From Lampris incognitus (Eukaryota > Chordata > Actinopteri > Lampriformes > Lampridae): DNA of 64,000 bases. Below, piece after piece: positions 43,791-56,364 of this stretch. Each line of letters starts with the position of its first letter. Position 1 is the first letter of the stretch. The DNA is taken from NCBI RefSeq assembly GCF_029633865.1, contig NC_079216.1, forward strand, positions 68,439,167-68,503,166, written 5' to 3'. The notes beneath the pieces are model-generated. The model saw only the letters and a program-made list of their open reading frames with translations. It was not told the origin of the DNA and did no database searches. The position numbers and the translations under genes were made by a program.

Positions 43791-44880
43791 GAGTATAGAT
43801 TACAGAGTATAGGTTATGATTAATTGAGATTATAGAGTATAGATTATGACTAACTAAGATTAAAGAGTATAGGTTATGACTAATTGAGATTATAGAGTAT
43901 AGATTATGACTAACTAACATTAAAGAGTATAGATTATGACTAACTGAGATTATAGTGTATATATTATGACTGAGATTATAGCGTATGGATTATGACTATT
44001 TGAGATTACAGTGTATAGATTATGACTAATTGAGATTATAGTGTATAGATTATGACTAATTGAGATTATAGGGTATGGATTATGACTAATTGAGATTATA
44101 GGGTATGGATTATGACTAATTGAGATTATAGGGTATGGATTATGACTAATTGAGATTATAGTGTATAGAGTATGACTAATTGAGATTACAGTGTATAGAT
44201 TATGACTAATTGAGATTATAATGTATAGATTATGACTAATTGAGATTATAGTGTATAGATTATGACTAATTGAGATTACAGTGTATAGATTATGACTAAT
44301 TGAGATTATAGTGTATAGATTATTACTAATTGAGATTATAGGGTATGGATTATGACTAATTGAGATTATAGTGTATAGATTATGACTAATTGAGATTACA
44401 GTGTATAGATTATGACTAATTGAGATTATAGTGTATAGATTATGACTAATTGAGATTATAGAGTATGGATTATGACTAATTGATATTATAGTGTATAGAT
44501 TATAACTAACTGAGATTATAGAGTATAGATTATGACTAACTGAGATTATAGAGTATGGATTATGACTAATTGATATTATAGTGTATAGATTATAACTAAT
44601 TGAGATTATAGAGTATAGATTATGACTAACTGAGATTATAGAGTATGGATTATGACTAATTGAGATTATAGTGTATAGATTATGACTAATTGAGATTACA
44701 GTGTATAGAATATGATTAATTGATATTATAGTGTATAGATTATGACCAATTGAGATTATAGAGTATGGATTATGACTAATTGATATTATAGTGTATAGAT
44801 TATAACTAATTGAGATTGTAGAGTATAGATTATGACTAATTGAGATTATAGTGTATAGATTATGACTAATTTATGACTTA
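43791..44880. repeat. 30-bp AT-rich minisatellite, about 36 copies
   Basis: Unit of about 30 bp built from GTGTATAGATTATGACTAAT and TGAGATTATA, with frequent single-base variants and a few short units at the left edge. 1.5-2.6 kb upstream of the arntl2 ATG. Confidence 0.97.
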
Positions 44881-44999
44881 ATTGATTGTGACTAATGACT
44901 ATTGCAAGCTGTTCTCTTCTCTCACGTCTTTTCTCTCTCTCTGAATGATGTCTTCTCCTTTCTCTTCTTCTGTGTGTGAATGGTGTCATGTGAGTCTCC

Positions 45000-45725
45000 C
45001 TTGTGTACACGTACAGTCGGTCCTCCTCCCAGGTCTCCGTGGTGACGGTGGACGCTGTTTAGCATCCCCTCATCACATTTTCTTTTTATATATCTTGTAA
45101 ATCCATATCATTTTGTTATCCTGGGTTTTTTTTTTGTCTCCATGGTGATGGTGGTCGTGTGGTTCGGGTCCTGGGCTGTTTCCCGATGGCGTCTGGACAC
45201 TGCTTGGCATCCTGCGCATCGTATTCTTCATAATTTTAATGGTTCCATTATAATTGTGTTATCCTCTTTTAATGTTGTATCGTGTGAATTGTGTGAACAC
45301 AACATCATTGCACGTTGTGCGTCTTGGGAGAGAGATCCTCCTCTGGTGCTCTCCCTGAGCTTTCTTCCTGGTTTTCTCCCTGTTAAAGGTTTTTTAGGGA
45401 GTTGTTCCTTATTTGACGAGAGGGTCTAAGGCAGGGGTGGGCAATCTTATCCAGACAGGGTCAGTGTGGGTGGAGGTTTTTGTTCCAACCAAGCAGTTAC
45501 ACACTTGTGTCTCCTGATCAAGTTCCTCAGCAAAGATTCTACTGGTTGATTAGGGGGATCAGGTGTGTAACTGCTTGGTTGGAACAAAAACCTTCACCCA
45601 CACCGGCCCTTTCTGGGTAAGATTGCCCACCCCTGGTCTAAGCACAGGATGTTGTGTTGCTGTAAAGCCCACTGAGACACGTGTAATTTGTGAGATTGGG
45701 CTATACAAATAAAATGGACTTGACT
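45000..45725 (+). mobile_element. Fish dispersed repeat (LINE/SINE-type tail) carrying a MITE
   Basis: Body words include TGGTGCTCTCCCTGAGCTTT, CTCCCTGTTAAAGGTTTTTT and GAGAGGGTCTAAG. The 3' end GGGCTATACAAATAAAATGG is followed by TTGACTTGAC. An inverted copy without the MITE is at 48820-49200, and a similar 3' end is near 51020-51045. The 45142-45429 ORF is non-coding by context. Confidence 0.7.
45432..45635. mobile_element. 204-bp palindromic hAT-like MITE, copy 2
   Basis: Same ends (CAGGGGTGGGCAATC and complement) and same length as copy 1 at 1303-1506. Flanking bases GTCTAAGG (45424-45431) and GTCTAAGC (45636-45643) form an 8-bp target duplication with one mismatch. The related repeat at 48820-49200 keeps the uninterrupted site (reverse strand GAGAGGGTCTAAGGACAGG, 48899-48920), an internal empty-site control. 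Confidence 0.9.
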
Positions 45726-45729
45726 TGAC

Positions 45730-48425
45730 TTTGTCCCCGCTGCCATTCAGGTGTATGCCCGTGTTGTCTGCAGATCGGTTGTTCCATGGTCTGTATAGCT
45801 GAACTCCTTTGGTTCTCCTTTCCCACCATGTCCTGTTGTTGTTGTTGTTGTTGTTGTTGTTGTGTCCATTAGTGATGTGTCAGGTCTGCCTTGGTGTTCG
45901 TATTGTGACGTGGTCAAATAATGGACTTCTCAGCAAACCTTTCAGAGTTAACAAGCAAGCTTTTAATGACCGTAAGCCAAGCTAGTCATAACAGACACAA
46001 GTTGGTATTGGTCTCAGCTTGTCTCCTTTTCTGGGCCACAGAAGCGACCTTATCTATTTGCCTCCTCTTTACCCTCATGGTGGGAAATAGCATGTTGTCT
46101 AATCAACTTCTCTCGTAACGTCCCCATCACCTCCCCCCACATCCCCGCTATCTGTAACAGATATGCCCGTTTTTAACATGTTCACCATCCCACAACATAA
46201 CCAAGACAGTGACACTTCAGTTGCATCGTGGGTAATATGCAAATGAACCCCCTGACTTCGAGCAGGAACACTCCAGTAGAATTTGCCGCAGTGTGTTGGT
46301 TTTTGTGTGAGGGTTTTATATGTACTGGCTGCAAAGGGACAGTAAAGATGCTTTGAGTTTAGATGCGTAACACAACAAACACAAGAACCTGCCGAGGACG
46401 CGCTTGGCTGCGTTTAGTAGGAGGCAAACAGAACGGGTTACAGCCCAGTGAGTGGCTGGCCCGTCACTACACGTAGTAAACGGCTGCTTTAGCCTGACCG
46501 GCTGTTCTGCCATTGGTTCCGTGAACAGCCGATGACGTAATAGAAAACTGTTTGCACTGATTCGTTTGGAAAGAGCAACGGCCAATGGGGAAGCTCCAAC
46601 TCGGCCGTCTGACCAATGGCGAAACTCCATCACTCACTCAGGCGCGCGCGTGTCGGGCGGGCATTTCTGACCCTGCCAAATGGTTTGAGTTCACTCACGC
46701 CCCCCATACAGACCCGGAACTCGTTCCCCACCCCGAAAGGGTGCTTGGCGTACACATACGTAATTAGTTAGGACTCCCTCATCTCCATATCTAATTATCG
46801 CCTAGAATCACACCCAGATGCGTCAGAGTCACCTTTCCTCGCGTCTCACACAAACACCACAGCTTGGTTGAACAGTTTGATACAGTCATGTTCAAGTACA
46901 TGCAGAAAGGCCACTCTGTGAGAATTACCCAGATGAATACAGACCACTTCATTAGCAGACTAACCGTTTATTAATGCAGAGGAGGTGGGATTCATCTGAC
47001 TGTGTCAGCTGTTAAAGGCCTATGATCCAACGGCAGAGGGCCTGCAGCCAGACCCTAACGCCATCACGCCGCTGGACTGGTGATTCCCTTTCCATTTGCC
47101 TCTTCAGGTACTATACAACCACTACTCTTTCATAGCTGAACTATCTAAATGAAGCTTCATGCATATAATCAGTCTCGGTGTAAATATGTATTATGAACAG
47201 CATTAGCTTAATCATTTTTATGACGTGTCTTTTTTACATGGATTTGAGAAACGACAGTAAATAAAACCAATCTTGTGAGACTGAGGAAAAGTGAGATTCA
47301 TACAGTTTCTAGTTTAACTGTAAGCAAGCACAAGTGGCGGGACTGTAGCGAGCACATGAGAGATGAAAACGCTACACAACTGGTAAATCTCCCGCAACCA
47401 GCAGATAGCCTTCACCCTCTCACCCTGGCTGCACAATACAGCTCTGTAGGAACTCGGCAGGAAAGAGGAGAGTGTTTTGCGAGTGGAATGAAGCAATCAT
47501 TCATTCGAGCAACCTAAATTGCAGTCGAATGGCCTTATGATAATATTTGCCTGAATTTTTATTTGCGAAAGACTTGATCTGCTTTTTTCTCTCTACTCCA
47601 ACTCAGAATAACTCACGGTCACTTGGGAACTGAGAAAGAATAGAAACGGCTCAAACAACGTGTGCTTTTCCTCATCACATGTGCCATCAAAACAATGGGA
47701 GTGCCTGGAGGGCCTCCATTTGTTGTTCTTTATCCATCTGCAGTACCAATGACCCCTCTACCTTGAATTATCTCTGCCTGTCCCACCATCAGGCTACAGT
47801 CAGTGGGACTGCTGGAGCGCTCTGTCCTCTTATGTGGAGACGGAGGGCGAGAGTGTGACAGAAGAGAATCTGTTCTCCCGTGGCAGCTGAGGTTTGCCTA
47901 GAGTCAATCAACTAAACACAAGCTCGAGGGCTGGGTGATCAGCAAGACCGGAGAGAGTGCTCGTTGAGCAACATTCATGGTCATCAACAGCGAGTCCATA
48001 AAGGATGGCGTGAAAGAAAGAGGACAAACTTCCTGACTGACCTGGGGCTAAGAGCTTCCCCACATTGCTAATGCTGGGACACAGCTTACATACAGTCAGT
48101 GGTGGTTCTAGTTTGTATGGTGCCCTGCCCCCCCCCACCCCCTACCAACATAAATTGTGAGTCTACCCCCCACCCCACCCCCCACCCCCACCGCCAACAA
48201 CAACAGAAAAGCACTATTCTGCATCAAAACTGTACTAAATCATATTCAAACATTTGGAACAACACAAATAAATAATCACAACATTTAAAACTATATAAAT
48301 ATAAAGAAATAACACTCATAAACACCAGAAAGAAGTAACAAAGACAAATAGAAACAAATTGTAGCAAATACAAATAAAGAGAATCGAATTACACTATTAC
48401 CTGATTGCTAACAAAAACACACACA
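45730..48425. other. No gene recognised
   Basis: Holds a (GTT)n run at about 45834-45864, unclassified AT- and GC-mixed sequence, and a C-rich tract (48127-48190). A 105-codon minus-strand ORF at 46316-46633 has no recognised family or splice context. Confidence 0.4.
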
Positions 48426-48432
48426 AATAAAA

Positions 48433-48505
48433 TGATCCATCCATTCTCCAAACCGCCTATCCTGCTGTCAGGTGGCGGGGATGCTGGAGCCTATCCCTGC
48501 AGCTG
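48433..48505 (-). mobile_element. DANA/Mermaid-like SINE, 3' fragment
   Basis: The sequence GATCCATCCATTCTCC through GGATGCTGGAGCCTATCCCT is the reverse complement of the tail of the SINE at 51137-51512. Confidence 0.7.
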
Positions 48506-48819
48506 GACGAATCCTAGATCACACAAATACACAAATAGAATAACGCACTTATAAAGAAGAGACCTTATTATTACACTATTGCACTTCAAACAAGAAACAC
48601 ACAAACTTAAATTGCACAACTTCCATCTAAACTCTGTCCTTTCTTGCCATCCTTGATGCAAAGTCATCATCAGCAGGACGTGTGCCCAGCGGGTTAATAC
48701 AGACGACAGCAAGGCCACGAAGACAGTCCTGTGACCCGGTGGACTTCAGGTAGGGTTTGATGAGTCCAGCTGTGAAACGCTCCTCTCTGTTTCAGCTAAG
48801 GTCACTGGAAGGCTCAAGT

Positions 48820-49200
48820 CAAGTCAAGTCCATTTATTTGTGTAGCCCAGTATCACAAATTACACATGTGCCTCAGGGGGCTTTACAGTAACACAACATC
48901 CTGTCCTTAGACCCTCTCATCGGATAAGGGACAACTCCCTACAACCTTTAACAGGGAGGACAAACAGGAAGGAAGCTCAGGGAGAGCACCAGAGGAGGAT
49001 CTCCCTCCCAAGACGCACAACATGACACGATGTTGTGGTTACACAACTTACACAATACAACACTGAAAGAGAATAACACAGTTATAATGGACTTACAAAA
49101 TACATGAAGAATATGATGAGCAGGATGCCAAGCAGTGTCCACCGGAGCAGCCCAGGACCCGAGCCACGCGACCGCCATCCCCATGTAAAAATTAAAAACT
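48820..49200 (-). mobile_element. Fish dispersed repeat, inverted copy without MITE
   Basis: Reverse complement of the element at 45000-45725, beginning with the 3' end (CAAGTCAAGTCCATTTATTT on the plus strand). Related sequence may continue to about 49480. It preserves the pre-insertion target of the 204-bp MITE. Confidence 0.7.
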
Positions 49201-49479
49201 CAGGATAACAAAAATTATATAAATCTATAAGATATATAAAAAGAACACTTGATGAGGGGAATGCCAAGCAATGTAAGACAAATTCTGAGAGCAGTCCACA
49301 AATATGGATAAATTTCCAAGAGCTCCCTGCCATGTATAAATCTCAGCAGCTTAGCAGGCTCGTGGCTGTGAACAGGATCAGTGCACGCATTTCTGCCGAT
49401 GTAGACAAAACAGTTATGCCGCCCCTCTATCGCCACGTACCATACCAGCAACAACACACCGAGGCCAATGTGCCACACT

Positions 49480-49483
49480 ATTA

Positions 49484-49522
<39 letters not shown>

Positions 49523-49712
49523 TCAGCTGCTCCCGTTAGGGAGCTAGGGAGAGTTAGGGGTCAGCGGATCATCCGTTTCCATCTCTTCCTGTCCTCTGCG
49601 ACTTCCTCCATCACACCAGCCACCTGCATGTCCTCCCTCACCACATCCATAAACCTCCTCTTTGGCCTTCCTCTGCTCCTCTCCCCTGGCAGCTCCATAT
49701 TCAGCATCAAAT
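49480..49712 (-). mobile_element. RTE-like LINE 3' end with trinucleotide tail
   Basis: Minus-strand MLNMELPGERSRGRPKRRFM, then DVVREDMQVAGVMEEVA and RKRWKRMIR, close to the copy at 12190-12575. The 3' tail is the CTA/TAG repeat at 49486-49520. Strongly 5'-truncated. Confidence 0.8.
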
Positions 49713-49809
49713 ATGCGGAATACTCAATATCAAATATGCCATACACATAGCGCAAACAGTCTAGTGCGTTGCTAGTCTGCTCAGTGTCAACAATACACAT
49801 GACGCACTA

Positions 49810-51130
49810 TAAGAGCATTTTGCAGATCCATATACAAATAAGGCTGCGAACAGATCTGCATAAAATAACTCCCGTAACCTCCTCCCAAACTCCTTACAGC
49901 AGAGCCATGACAGCAGGTACAGCTACTTTCCAAATAATCCAATTTCAGCTCCTCAAACGAAATGATTAATACCAGAGCAAACATCTCCTATACACCACTC
50001 TCTCACTTGTGTCAAACACACACATGAAATGTGCACAAGTACATATCATCAGCAACTTCAAAAAGACTAGAGAGCAAATAAAACGTACCTTTCACAAGTG
50101 TACATGGCGGGCACATTATTTTTCTGGGAGACAATCGAAATTGGTGTCAGGAGGCCAGGTTATCGCTGGCTCGTGAAAGCTGGGGTGGAAGGTGGCTGCA
50201 GGTGCAGCATGAGTACCACATTCCTCAGCAGTTCGTTGTGCTGACAGAACGTGTAGCCTAGTGAAGCTGCAGGTACTGCGTGCTTTTGCTCTTGAATAGT
50301 TGGCCCACATTTCATCGCCCTTGCCAACTGCCTAGTTTGTCTATATGGCCGCGCCGGCAGTGGCTGCAAAACTGATTGTGCAAATATCATCATTCCAGAT
50401 TTTTTTGTGTGGGCACCCCATGCTGCCCCCAGCAAGACGCTGCCCTGGGTGGCTGCCCATGTCGCCCAGGCCTAAATCCGCGACTGCATACAGTACATAG
50501 AGAGTTGTTTCTTCAATGACCTCTTTGTTTGGGTGTGGGATTTCATGAAATAAGGAATTACTGCAAAGTTGTGAGCATTTGTGCACAATTACCTGCTACC
50601 ATGTCTGGATGATATTTGGCCATATCAATGATGACTATGCTGTTATCATATAAAGATTAATGATGCAGAGTCCTACAGTCATGTGAACACAATCTACACA
50701 CCTGGAAACTATTGAAGCTGGATTTCTTTATAGCTTTATAGCTTTTTTCACACCTGTCGGCCTTTAATTGTAGAAGACATATGGGATGAAGAGTTTTTGT
50801 ATGATGGTCTGAAATGTGCCATTGTCAAATCACCAAATTTACCAGACAGAGTCACATGCCTGGAATATATCAGAAGAGAAACCAGTAACAAAACAACCCG
50901 AAACAAGCAACTTTTTTTACGTGGAGCTTTTCCTCGTCTGATTCAGGGTCTGATAGAGGATGCTACACATTGTACTCACTCTAACTTTAAAGCCCATCAG
51001 GACTAAACTGTGATTTGGAGCTACATAAATAAAATGGACTTGACCAACTTTGTTCTGCAAATTGCTCTGCATTTTTATTTCTTCTTAACTAAATAAAAAA
51101 TGTTTTCCATATATTATTGGATTACATCTT
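49810..51130. other. No gene recognised
   Basis: A plus-strand frame at about 50772-50925 reads EDIWDEEFLYDGLKCAIVKS and looks weakly coding, but no start, splice sites or family are evident. The 50940-51045 part ends like the 3' terminus of the dispersed repeat at 45000. Confidence 0.4.
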
Positions 51131-51136
51131 AGAGAG

Positions 51137-51512
51137 GGGTGACACGGTGATGCAGTGGTTAGCGCGGTGGCCTCACAGCAAGAGGGTCCTGGGTTCGAGC
51201 CCCAGGGTAGTCCAGCCTTGGGGGTCGTCCCGGGTCGTCCTCTGTGTGGAGTTTGCATGTTCTCCCCCTGTCTGTGTGGGTTTCCTCCGGGGGCTCCGGT
51301 TTCCTCCCACAGTCCAAACACATGTAGGTCAGGTGAATCACCGTACTAAACTGTCCCTAGGTGTTAATGTGAGTGTGTGTGCGTGTGCCTTGTGATGGGC
51401 TGGTGACCTGTCCAGGGTGTCGCCCCACCTGCCGCCCAATGACTGCTGGGGTAGGCTCCAGCATCCCCGCGACCCTGAGAGCAGGTTGAGCGGTTTGGAT
51501 GATGGATGGATG
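51137..51512 (+). mobile_element. DANA/Mermaid-like tRNA-derived SINE, near complete
   Basis: Head GGTGACACGGTGATGCAGTG, B box GGGTTCGAGCCCC, body CTGTGTGGAGTTTGCATGTT and TTTCCTCCCACAGTCCAAAC, tail GTAGGCTCCAGCATCCCCGC ending in GATGGATGGA. The best copy of this family in the window. Confidence 0.85.
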
Positions 51513-51954
51513 AACAACAGTTATATCCAGTCGAACGATTTATTGGTTTCTGATTGGACAAGAGGCCTTCCATGAGTGGGCATATCCTGGAACAACCTGA
51601 CTCAGACTCCTCAGCGCTAGTAATCACTCCACGTTTAATAAACTATAACACGCCAACATTCCATTCATTCTTAGAAAGCAAGAGAGAGCAAAATGGCAGG
51701 GGACGACTTGTTTTAACATTATGTTCGACACAGTTCATCAGTCTGATGATGAGGAAAGGGAGAACATGGAGAAGAGGGAGGACAGTTCATCTGTTTCCAG
51801 GTGTGTCCCTTTAAGTCCAATGGAATTGGGCACAGTACAAAGTAGCCAACATGAAATAAACTGTGAAGCAAACTTCATAGGCGGCCTCACCCAGCACCGT
51901 CCATGCATTGTCTTTGTCCACGTCTGCATCTAAGTTTGTCTTCGTTTGATGGCT

Positions 51955-52395
51955 GGGAAAGCTGGCGCTGGATCGGCTGGGAGAGCGTGGTCTGCTGCAT
52001 CCTGTGGGCCCAGGGACCACGGTCCCGCCCGAAGAAAAAACACAGAGGGCGGTCTGACAGGATGCGGAAGCGGGGCAGGCTAAGCTAACTGCTAGCCCAT
52101 GAAGACCGGCAGTTCTGATAACACCGAGGGCGGCTGACAGCGGCCTTGCCTGGCGTTGACTGTGGTGTTCTTGGTGTCTTCGTGTGGCGTGCGGGGAGGT
52201 GTGTCAGGGGTGTCTGACTGGGAGAGCTGGCGTTGGATAGGCAGAGGGAGCCTGGTCTGCTGCATCCAGTGGGCCCGAGGACCACAGCTTCTGTCTGGAA
52301 CTGTGCCTGAAGAGGAAACGCCAAGGGCGGTCTGACAGGATGCGGAAGCGGGGCAGGCTAAGCTAACTGCTAGCCCGGCAGACCGGCAGTTCCAA
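51955..52395 (+). repeat. Two direct copies of a roughly 160-bp GC-rich unit
   Basis: The units (about 51955-52095 and 52220-52385) share GAGCCTGGTCTGCTGCATCC-like sequence and GGTCTGACAGGATGCGGAAG followed by CGGGGCAGGCTAAGCTAACT. They could be tandem 5' monomers of a non-LTR retrotransposon; the family is not established. Confidence 0.6.
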
Positions 52396-52430
52396 CAGTC
52401 ATCCTGGCTGGCATTCGTTCCCTTGGAGAG

Positions 52431-54200
52431 TTTTTTTTTTAGTTTGGATATATGTGTTAGTTTGGATATGTGTGTTCTTGTAGTATTTGGGAAAGCATTT
52501 TTGTCTTTGTTTTGCACTGCTGTGAGCTGGGAAAACCACAGGGTGTTCCTGATTCCTGATTCCTGACAAGCTACAAGGAATGACTATAACAGGTGAAACA
52601 GGAAGGCAACAGTGCAGTGGTGCAGAGTACAAAGATGCGGGAATAAATATGTTGGCTTGTTATTTATATACATGAGGTAGGTGGACATGACGGAATATGC
52701 ATATATACATACAATATACAGCGTGCTTAGATGTATTATGACAGTGTTAAGTGTTCATCAGAGTGACAGTCTGCCGGAAGAAACTGTTCTTGTGTCTGGT
52801 TGTTTTGGGGTACACTGCTCTGTAGCATCTACCAGAGGGGAGGTGTTGGAACAGGTTGTGACCAGATTGTGATGGGTCTGCAGTGATGTTGCCTGCCCAT
52901 TTCCTGACTCTGGAGATGTATAAGTTTTGGGTGGAGGGCAGGTTGGCACCAATGATTTTCTCTGCAGTCCTGACTGTTTATTGTAGTTTTTTCCCGTCCT
53001 GTTTGGTGGCCGATCCAGACCAACCACTGATGGATGTGCAGAGGACAGACTGGATTGTTACAGTGTAGAACTGAATCAGCAGTTCCTGAGGCAGGTTGAG
53101 CTTCCTGAGCTGGTGGAGAAAGTACATCCTCTGCTGGATCTTTTTGATGATTGTGTCTGTGTTGGACGCCCACCTTAGGTCCTGGGAGATTGTGGATCCC
53201 GAAACCTGAAGGTTTCCACAGCAGACACAGTGCTGGTGAGTATGGTGGGGGGAGGGGGCAGTGTTGGAGGGCTCCTCCTGAAGTCCACTGTCATCTCCAC
53301 AGTTTTGAGCATGCCCAGCTCCAGGTTGGTACGACTGCTCCACAGGGCCAGCTGTTCAACCTCCCGTCTGTATGCAGACATAATACCGTCCCGGATGAGG
53401 CTGATGATCGTTTTGTCGTCTGCAAGCTTCAGGGGTTTAACAGACGGCTCAGCTGAGGTGCAGTCATTTGTGTAGAGGGAGAAGAGAGTAGAGGGGAGAG
53501 CACACATCTCTGCTTGGTGCCAGTGCTGACTGTCCGGGTGCTGGATGTGATTTTCCCCAGCCTCACTTACTGTCTCCTGTGTGTCAGGAAGTTCTTGATC
53601 CACTGACAGGTGGGGGCTGGCACAGTGAGCTGGGTGAGTTTGGAGTGCAGGATGTATGGGATGATGGTGTTGAACGCTGAGCTGAAGTCCACAAACAGGA
53701 CCCTTGCAAATATCCCTGGGGAGTCAAGGTGTTGTAGGATGTAGTGCAGCCCCATGATGACTGCATCATCTACTGGCCTGTTTGCCCAGTAGGCGAACTG
53801 CCGTGGGTCTAGTAGGGCCTGTGATGTCCTTCAGGTGGGCCAACACCAGTCTCATAAAGGATTTCATGACCACGGCCATCAGCTTGACAGACCTGTGGTC
53901 ATTTAATCCTGAGATGCAGGGTTTCTTGGGAACCGGGATGATAGTGGAGCTTTTGAAGCAGGAGGGGGACCGGGGCCAGCTGCTCAGCACAAACTTTCAG
54001 GCAGGAGGGCGACATGCCATCTGGGCCTGGTGCCTTCCTGATCGTCTGTCTCTGGAAAGGCTGACACACATCTGCTCCACAGACCCTGAGTCCAGGTGTG
54101 GGGTCAGTGGGGAGGGTTGATGAGTGCAGTTGGTTGTGTGATGTGGCCGGAGAGGGTGAGGGTGAGCAAATGTCAGGCATTTTCAATACTATAGTCTTAA
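52431..54200 (-). pseudogene. Rex1/CR1-type LINE reverse transcriptase
   Basis: Minus-strand RT pieces in order: [80 protein letters not shown] (palm Asp), the segment around LFSLYTNDCTS, and the catalytic block with LKLADDKTII (LADD in place of F/YADD), then QQRMYFLHQLRKLNLPQELL. The 3' UTR ends in a poly-T on the plus strand at about 52431-52440, i.e. a poly-A tail. Frames shift several times, so it is inactive. Confidence 0.85.
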
Positions 54201-54227
54201 GCTTTTTCCCATGCATTTTCACATTAA

Positions 54228-54450
54228 AAACCTGGTTCTGAAGCTGCGTAGGATGGACTGGTTCTGAAGCTGGGTAGGATAGACTGGTTCTGGTAGACTG
54301 GTTCTGAAGCTGAGTAGGATGGACTGGTTCTGAAGCTGGGTAGGATAGACTGGTTCTGGTGGACTGTTTCTGAAGCTGGGTAGGATAGACTGGTTCTGAA
54401 GCTGGGTAGGATAGACTGGTTCTGGTGGACTGGTTCTGAAGCTGGGCTGT
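54228..54450. repeat. Minisatellite at the 5' edge of the Rex1-type LINE
   Basis: Mixed units built from CTGGTTCTGAAGCTGGGTAG, GATAGA and CTGGTGGA. It is contiguous with the upstream end of the LINE open frame, and in translation it reads repeated QNQSILPSFRTS-like blocks. Confidence 0.85.
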
Positions 54451-54937
54451 ATATTTCCCCATCCGTTCCTACCGAATGATTTCCCACAGCCTCCTGTTGC
54501 GTGTGGAGCGCCAGCGCCTCCCTGACACGGTGGGTCGAGCAGAATGATCAGCGGGCCAGTAGCTTTACAATGGTGGGAGACTTCCGACAAAAGTGTTGAT
54601 TTGTTTTCCTTTTTTGATGATGCTTGCTGGCTTTGTTTTTTGTTTTTTAATGTTCTTATCAAATGATACAGGCTGTTCATATGAATACATAGTTTTGGTC
54701 TTCACAGGCTTGCATGCAGTCCTGTAACTACCGGCCAAATAAACGTCACTGACTCATTTCCAACACTAGGTGGCAGGCATGGGTTTTCAGAAATGAAGAG
54801 ACAAACCGTTGCACATACGCAACCTCCTTGGTTGTGTATCTGAGTGTTGTTGTATGCAGAAGCTTTATCTTGTGTGACGACAGGATGCAGCTTTTTACTA
54901 ATCTGTCATCAATCACATCGTACTAGTACATCATTTA

Positions 54938-56362
54938 GGCCAATTACCCCCTCCATACTACACAGCACCGATTACCCCCTCCATACTAGACAGCACCAAT
55001 TACCCCCTCCATACTACACAGCACCGATTACCCCCTCCATACTAGACAGCACCGATTACCCCCTCCATACTACAGCACCAATTACCCCCTCCATACTACA
55101 CAGCACCGATTACCCCCTCCATACTAGACAGCACCAATTACCCCCTCCATACTACACAGCACCAATTACCCCCTCCATACTACACAGCACCAATTACCCC
55201 CTCCATACTACACAGCACCAATTACCCCCTCCATACTAGACAGCACCAATTACCCCCTCCATACTACACAGCACCAATTACCCCCTCCATACTACAGCAC
55301 CAATTACCCCTTCCATACTAGACAGCACCAATTACCCCCTCCATACTAGACAGCACCAATTACCCCCTCCATACTACACAGCACCGATTACCCCCTCCAT
55401 ACTAGACAGCACCAATTACCCCCTCCATACTACACAGCACCAATTACCCCCTCCATACTACACAGCACCAATTACCCCCTCCATACTACACAGCACCAAT
55501 TACCCCCTCCATACTACACAGCACCAATTACCCCCTCCATACTACACAGCACCAATTACCCCCTCCATACTAGACAGCACCAATTACCCATTCCATACTA
55601 GACAGCACCAATTACCCCCTCCATACTACACAGCACCGATTACCCCCTCCATACTAGACAGCACCAATTACCCCCTCCATACTAGACAGCACCAATTACC
55701 CCCTCCATACTACACAGCACCAATTACCCCCTCCATACTACACAGCACCAATTACCCCCTCCATACTACACAGCACCGATTACCCCTTCCATACTACACA
55801 GCACCGATTACCCCCTCCATACTACACAGCATCAATTACCCCCTCCATACTACACAGCACCGATTACCCCCTCCATACTAGACAGCACCAATTACCCCCT
55901 CCATACTAGACAGCACCAATTACCCCCTCCATACTAGACAGCACCAATTACCCCCTCCATACTAGACAGCACCAATTACCCCCTCCATACTAGACAGCAC
56001 CAATTACCCCCTCCATACTAGACAGCACCAATTACCCCCTCCATACTAGACAGCACCAATTACCCCCTCCATACTAGACAGCACCAATTACCCCCTCCAT
56101 ACTAGACAGCACCAATTACCCCCTCCATACTAGACAGCACCAATTACCCCCTCCATACTAGACAGCACCGATTACCCCCTCCATACTACAGCACCGATTA
56201 CCCCCTCCATACTAGACAGCACCGATTACCCCCTCCATACTAGACAGCACCGATTACCCCCTCCATACTAGACAGCACCGATTACCCCCTCCATACTAGA
56301 CAGCACCAATTACCCCCTCCATACTAGACAGCACCAATTACCCCCTCCATACTAGACAGCAC
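54938..56362. repeat. 28-bp minisatellite, about 51 copies
   Basis: Unit with CCATACTA(C/G)ACAGCACC followed by (A/G)ATTACCCCCT. CACAG and GACAG units and CAATT and CGATT units intermix, with a homogeneous run of about 11 identical units near 55885-56165. A few units lack two bases (ACTACAGC). Confidence 0.97.
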
Positions 56363-56364
56363 CT

